From Odoribacter sp. (GTDB lineage Bacteria > Bacteroidota > Bacteroidia > Bacteroidales > Marinifilaceae), in the NCBI GenBank assembly GCA_020024465.1, contig JAHHTT010000002.1, positions 1 to 64,000 of the forward strand: a stretch of 64,000 nucleotides of DNA. Reading direction: 5' to 3'. The translations under genes were made by a program, and so were the position numbers. Positions 60,639-64,000 of this stretch are shown here, in pieces (the first letter of the stretch is position 1; each line of letters opens with the position of its first letter). The notes beneath the pieces are model-generated. The model did no database searches. It saw only the letters and a list, made by a program, of their open reading frames with translations, and was not told where the DNA came from.

Positions 60639-61157
60639 ATGTTCAAGGAACCGGCATACTGGATGTATTACTTCTGGAGCAAGAACAAACGTGCAAGGAA
60701 AGACAAGGCGGTTATCTCCAATGCCACGTGGACGATGGCAATCCTGTGGCTTCTTAACCTGATGGCTCTCCATCTTTTGTTCGAGGCATGGGGATGGGAT
60801 ATGCTGACGGGCTGGTTCTCTTCCCTGACGGACAAGGTGGAATGGAGCAGGTTCAACCCGGTTGCCTATCTGTTCGCCGCAGCGACGCTCGCTCCTTTTA
60901 TCTGGATTGCCAGAAAGTTGTATTACCGTCCTGCGAAGCTGAAAGCGATGCAGGCGAAGTACGAGACAGTGGGCGAATACCGGAAATTGCTCGGTCAATG
61001 CCTGTTCTGGCTGTATGTTATCGGCAGTTTTGCATCGTTCTTCATTATAGCCGAACAAAAGAACCATTCCAAGGAGCAACCACTGATCGAAAGGTTGCAG
61101 GAGATACGGGACGGCAAATATCCCGTTGAAAAGACGCACTCACCAACCGGCGAATGA
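60639..61157 (+). CDS. Three-helix membrane protein, unknown family
   Basis: A 172-aa protein I do not recognise. Hydrophobic helices lie near residues 28-48, 73-92 and 125-144, and the C-terminal 30 residues are charged. The start codon has an unusually good Shine-Dalgarno-like GGAGG (near 60631) for this phylum. It forms a pair with the Imm17-like gene, so a second immunity protein or an envelope cargo protein is a reasonable guess. Confidence 0.5.
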   Translation: MFKEPAYWMYYFWSKNKRARKDKAVISNATWTMAILWLLNLMALHLLFEAWGWDMLTGWFSSLTDKVEWSRFNPVAYLFAAATLAPFIWIARKLYYRPAKLKAMQAKYETVGEYRKLLGQCLFWLYVIGSFASFFIIAEQKNHSKEQPLIERLQEIRDGKYPVEKTHSPTGE

Positions 61158-61341
61158 CTTTCTTCCGGCTCCCCCTGCTTACTGTCATGCCGTTCTGCGG
61201 GTGGAACCGGTACAGCCTTTCTGTTTTTTCACGACTGAATATCCGAACCTATGGAGCAAAATCCGAATCTGTAATTCAAGGAAATATCGTGACCGATACG
61301 GGGTGTCGGCAGGACATCTATTGCAAACAATTTGTAATTTC

Positions 61342-61399
61342 GTGTAAGATTTGTATTATTTAATATCGTGTTGAAACAAAATGAAACAGAATCTTACAC
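61342..61399. promoter_or_regulatory. Inverted repeat spanning the start of the AraC-type gene
   Basis: GTGTAAGATT (61342-61351) and AATCTTACAC (61390-61399) are perfect 10-bp inverted arms 38 bp apart. The second arm lies inside the first codons of the regulator. It could be an operator for autoregulation or fold into an RNA hairpin hiding the start codon. Confidence 0.5.
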
Positions 61400-62226
61400 T
61401 AATTCTAATGAATGAAGCCGTCCGGGAGGGATGGCGGGAATGGATGGAAAAGGTACGCAGGGTATTGCCGCAAACGGATGCGGAGCGTCCGGTGACATGG
61501 ATTGCGGCGGAACGGCTCGCACGGGAGAACGGACGGATGGTGCGGCTGGTGGAGCTGCTGCGGGAACACTGCCCCGTACTTTCGTGCCGGGTAAAGGAGG
61601 AAGCCGGGCTGCTGATACTGGTCGCCTATCACCGCCACGGAAGCTCGTCAGACTTCCTGCTGGAAACGGCGGAGGCGTATTTCCGGGAGAAGGACTGCAG
61701 AGGATTCCTGTTCCTCTGCCGGATGCAGGCAAGCATCAACGCCTACGACGAATACCCGCACCTGAACGTGCTCTGCAACCGTCTGGCGGGACTGCTGTTC
61801 CGCTTCCGCCGTGAACGGGCGTCCGAGTACCGCAAGGGCATACCGCCGATGTTCGGCAAGGCGGACTTGCAGGAGGTGGAAAAGTACCTGCCGCACCTGC
61901 GGGGCTGCTCGTTCCGGGAAGAAATCGCACTGGCTCTGCCCAAGGTGAAGAACGTGGAGGAACTGGCACGGGAATGCGCCATGTCGGTCAATACGCTGGG
62001 ACGGCGTTTCAAGGAGGAGCTGAACACCACTCCGCACCGCTGGCTGACGGAACAGCGGAAAGCGCACGTAACCTCCCTGCTGGCGGACACGGACATGCCC
62101 CTTCAAGAGATTGCCGACGTGTGCGGCTTCGCCACTCCGAGCTACCTGTGGGACTTCTGCAAGAAGCACCTGAAGGCTACTCCTGCCGAAATCCGTGAAA
62201 TCGCCCGGTGCGCCCGTACAGTTTAG
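61381..62226 (+). CDS. AraC-family transcriptional regulator
   Basis: A 281-aa regulator. The C-terminal ~100 residues carry two helix-turn-helix motifs (VEELARECAMSVNTLGRRFKEEL and MPLQEIADVCGFATPSYLWDFCKKH), ending with the conserved ATPAEIRE. The N-terminal ~170 residues are all-alpha in appearance, with no recognisable ligand domain. The gene is GC-rich like the mobile-element genes after it and lies 148 bp upstream of rteC. I infer that it controls element functions or cargo genes; the signal is unknown. Confidence 0.83.
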   Translation: MKQNLTLILMNEAVREGWREWMEKVRRVLPQTDAERPVTWIAAERLARENGRMVRLVELLREHCPVLSCRVKEEAGLLILVAYHRHGSSSDFLLETAEAYFREKDCRGFLFLCRMQASINAYDEYPHLNVLCNRLAGLLFRFRRERASEYRKGIPPMFGKADLQEVEKYLPHLRGCSFREEIALALPKVKNVEELARECAMSVNTLGRRFKEELNTTPHRWLTEQRKAHVTSLLADTDMPLQEIADVCGFATPSYLWDFCKKHLKATPAEIREIARCARTV

Positions 62227-62333
62227 CCTCCCTTTTCCAGCCCTGCCGTGAAAAACCGACCGTCCGGGGCCGATTGGCGGACAATCCGAATCCGGCGGTG
62301 AGGATTCAGAACGTCCGTTTCCCTGCCGTCCGC

Positions 62334-62341
62334 TAACTTTG
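62334..62341 (+). promoter_or_regulatory. -7 box of rteC
   Basis: TAACTTTG matches TAnnTTTG 33 bp before the rteC start in otherwise GC-rich DNA. There is no TTTG about 20 bp upstream, which fits a promoter requiring an activator, as is known for CTnDOT rteC. Confidence 0.5.
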
Positions 62342-62373
62342 CGCCCTTATAAACAACATGAAACAAGATTTAT

Positions 62374-63210
62374 ATGGAAGAATATTTTAACGGGCTGCTG
62401 AAGGAGGTGGATCAGCGCATGGCGACCACAGCCCCCGGCATGGACGGCAAGGAGGTGATAGGCGTCTGCCGTGAGATGGTCTCGTACCTGAAAGGCAAGA
62501 ACCGGGAACTGAAGGAGTACGCCCTCGCCCATCCGTTCGCCGGGGACGCGAAGGAGATCCTCTACTTCAAGTATTACAAACCCGCCCTGACGGGCAGGCT
62601 GCTGTACTATTACCGGGTGTACCAGATAGAGAGCGGCTGCCCCGCCTGCCTGCGTGTCGCCGAACCGTACTACCGCAAGGCGATGGAGCGTGCCGAGCGG
62701 ATGATGGAACGCTACCTGCCCTTTTACCAGTATTATCACAGCGGGGCGACGTACCGGGACAGCTACTATTTCCTGCGGGCGAAGGGCGAGCTAAGCCCCG
62801 AGAGCGGCAGCTTCGTGCTGGACGAGGAGGCGGAGTTCTCCACGGGCTACGACATACTGGCGGCACGGCTGATCTCGGTGGAGATGCTGCTGGTACACTT
62901 GAGCCGCCGGATGGAGCGTGCGGCGCAGGGGACGGAGACGGAAGCCGTGCCGGAGAAGGAACACCGCTGGACGAACACGAAGGTTGCCGCCATACTGCTC
63001 GTCTATGGCATACACGTGACGGGAAGCGTGGACGAGGGCAACGCCGAGATCGGCGAGCTGGCTGCGCTGTTCGAGAAGCATTTCCACGTGGATCTGGGCA
63101 ACGTGTACCACGCTTTCGGCAGGCTGCGGGGGCAACAGAACCCGACGGCGTTCTTGGACGAGATGAAGGAGAGGCTGCTGAAAAAGATGCGGGACATGGA
63201 TAGCCGGTAG
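62374..63210 (+). CDS. rteC: RteC-family conjugative-transposon regulator
   Basis: A 278-aa protein matching RteC, the CTnDOT-type activator that turns on excision genes. Features are a helical N-terminal domain, a YHSGATYRDSYYFLRAKGEL segment (about 122-142), a D(E)EAEFSTGYDILAARLI block and a C-terminal winged-helix-like region. In CTnDOT, RteC is made under control of the RteA-RteB two-component system and binds inverted repeats before xis2c. No rteA/B pair is in the window; an AraC gene takes that position. A strong terminator follows. Confidence 0.85.
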   Translation: MEEYFNGLLKEVDQRMATTAPGMDGKEVIGVCREMVSYLKGKNRELKEYALAHPFAGDAKEILYFKYYKPALTGRLLYYYRVYQIESGCPACLRVAEPYYRKAMERAERMMERYLPFYQYYHSGATYRDSYYFLRAKGELSPESGSFVLDEEAEFSTGYDILAARLISVEMLLVHLSRRMERAAQGTETEAVPEKEHRWTNTKVAAILLVYGIHVTGSVDEGNAEIGELAALFEKHFHVDLGNVYHAFGRLRGQQNPTAFLDEMKERLLKKMRDMDSR

Positions 63211-63253
63211 CAAGTTGGCAACGGGGCGGCAGAGACGGCAGGACACGGGAAGG

Positions 63254-63297
63254 GAGCGTCCGAAGGGCTGGAAAGAGCCTTCCGGACGCTCTTTTTT
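63254..63297 (+). terminator. Terminator of rteC
   Basis: A 9-bp GC-rich stem (GAGCGTCCG 63254-63262 with CGGACGCTC 63283-63291), extended by AAGG/CCTT, and followed by six Ts. Confidence 0.88.
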
Positions 63298-63436
63298 ACC
63301 CCGTCTCGGTCCTTTTTACCGCCCGGAACGGCGGCAAGGGCGAAAATGCGCCCCGAAAAAAAATCTTTGCCAAGGTGCTGGTATAGTGGCAGGAAAAACC
63401 GGCGAATCGGGCGACATTTGCGGCAGAAACCTAAAA

Positions 63437-63877
63437 ATGAGTACGACAATGGAAATAATGACCATCGAGAGCAACGCCTACCGCCTGCTCGTGGAGAAGA
63501 TCGAGAAGATAACCGCCTACGTGGAGGAATCCCGGAACCGGGAGGAAACGGAGCGCAAACGGAAAGAGGAAGCGGAAAGCCCTGTGACCAAGGGACGGAA
63601 AGCCGACCCGAAGTGGATGACGCACAAGGAGGTGTGCGAGGCGCTGGACATCAGCCACCGCACCCTGCAACGCTACCGCCAGAAGAACATCGTCCCCTAT
63701 TCGATGATCGGGCGGCAGATACGCTATCCCCGGCAGGCTGTCGAGAGCCTGCGTGAGCGGTGGATGGTGGAGACGCCCGCCGCCAAGATCGACCGGATGA
63801 TAGCGGAACATCCCCTGCATAACCGAAAAAACGGAAGCTATGGTAAGAAAGGAAGAAGTGCTGGCAAGAACCAGTAA
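63437..63877 (+). CDS. Excisionase-like helix-turn-helix protein
   Basis: A 146-aa DNA-binding protein with an N-terminal coiled-coil-like helix (about 10-45) and a MerR/HTH_17-type domain (WMTHKEVCEALDISHRTLQRYRQKNIVPYSMIGRQIRYP, about 60-100, in parts). Such proteins occur directly after rteC in Bacteroidetes elements and act as recombination directionality factors or regulators. The ATG at 63437 is preferred; the frame opens earlier but upstream codons have no similarity. The next gene overlaps its 3' end by 38 bp, so they are coupled. Confidence 0.8.
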   Translation: MSTTMEIMTIESNAYRLLVEKIEKITAYVEESRNREETERKRKEEAESPVTKGRKADPKWMTHKEVCEALDISHRTLQRYRQKNIVPYSMIGRQIRYPRQAVESLRERWMVETPAAKIDRMIAEHPLHNRKNGSYGKKGRSAGKNQ

Positions 63878-64000
63878 CGGGCTGGACGTGTTCCGCCACT
63901 ACCTGCCCGTGAAGTGGCGGGTGGGCAGGAACTTCCTGAACCCGCTGTACGCCGACAGCAAGGCTTCGTGCAACGTGTATTACGACCGCCGGAGCGGTAC
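63840..64000 (+). CDS. Toprim/primase-type protein of the element, N-terminal part
   Basis: A partial gene running off the window's right edge. The visible ~53 residues (VFRHYLPVKWRVGRNFLNPLYAD, KASCNVYYDRRSG) match the start of toprim or primase/helicase proteins of Bacteroidetes conjugative elements, where this segment precedes a CHC2-like zinc ribbon. It overlaps the HTH gene by 38 bp in another frame. The full domain architecture cannot be judged. Confidence 0.6.
   Translation, partial: MVRKEEVLARTSNGLDVFRHYLPVKWRVGRNFLNPLYADSKASCNVYYDRRSG

Noticed and set aside
61394..62169. Several long minus-strand frames in the AraC gene
   Set aside because: They result from high GC content; the plus strand encodes a clear AraC domain.

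Overview
The window is chromosomal DNA of a Bacteroidales bacterium, most likely Bacteroides or Parabacteroides. Three things point there. The gene content is typical of the group: secreted S9 and M13 peptidases, a GH29 fucosidase, fimbrillin-like lipoproteins with GLUG repeats, a bactofilin, a K+-dependent membrane pyrophosphatase and an RteC regulator. Start sites mostly lack Shine-Dalgarno sequences. Promoters follow the Bacteroidetes pattern TTTG-N20-TAnnTTTG; near-perfect cases precede the initiator tRNA (58684-58715), a TPR gene (14460-14491) and the M13 peptidase (17807-17838). I cannot name the species.

Layout. 1-307 is the start of a secreted hypothetical protein. 781-5782 is a sulfonation operon: cysQ, cysC, cysD, cysN and a PAPS-dependent sulfotransferase. 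It makes PAPS, transfers the sulfo group and removes the PAP by-product, and resembles the B. thetaiotaomicron locus linked to sterol sulfonation. 5805-9935 holds a thioesterase, bcp, recA and an S9 peptidase. 10057-14318 is a three-gene surface-lipoprotein cluster ending in a fimbrillin-like protein with seven GLUG-type repeats. 14541-26589 carries TPR proteins, an M13 peptidase, the pyrophosphatase, a META lipoprotein, rimO, a YgiQ-type radical SAM gene, manC and an acyltransferase. 26761-36549 is largely housekeeping (rplU, rpmA, serS, ruvC, trmD), with cutC and a fucosidase, a nitroreductase/FAH-like pair and an AddB-like nuclease. 36644-41554 has a DPP-IV, a bactofilin, an omega-amidase, udk and a PAP2 phosphatase. 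41738-43324 is a hipBA-type module. 43994-48718 has lipB, lipA, nth and an RSH enzyme with a decayed hydrolase site. 48812-58577 has another S9 peptidase, transketolase, a very large protein with three AAA+ modules, a GNAT and an EamA transporter.

At 58746-58817 lies an initiator tRNA-fMet. To its right the DNA becomes GC-rich and the genes are those of an integrative/conjugative element: a WG-repeat membrane protein, two small membrane proteins (one Imm17-like), an AraC regulator, RteC, an excisionase-like HTH protein and the start of a toprim/primase protein. No integrase is visible, so the exact boundary is unresolved.

The most unusual signals are non-coding. A dispersed repeat occurs at 616-697 and 43838-43934. 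It is built of 11-bp units, nearly all containing a Bacteroidetes -7 box, and ends in a shared purine tail. Other signals are a candidate structured RNA with its own terminator at 15466-15640, a family of GGTGCAA palindromes just inside the mobile region (59097-59245), and inverted-repeat operators at hipB and at the AraC gene.
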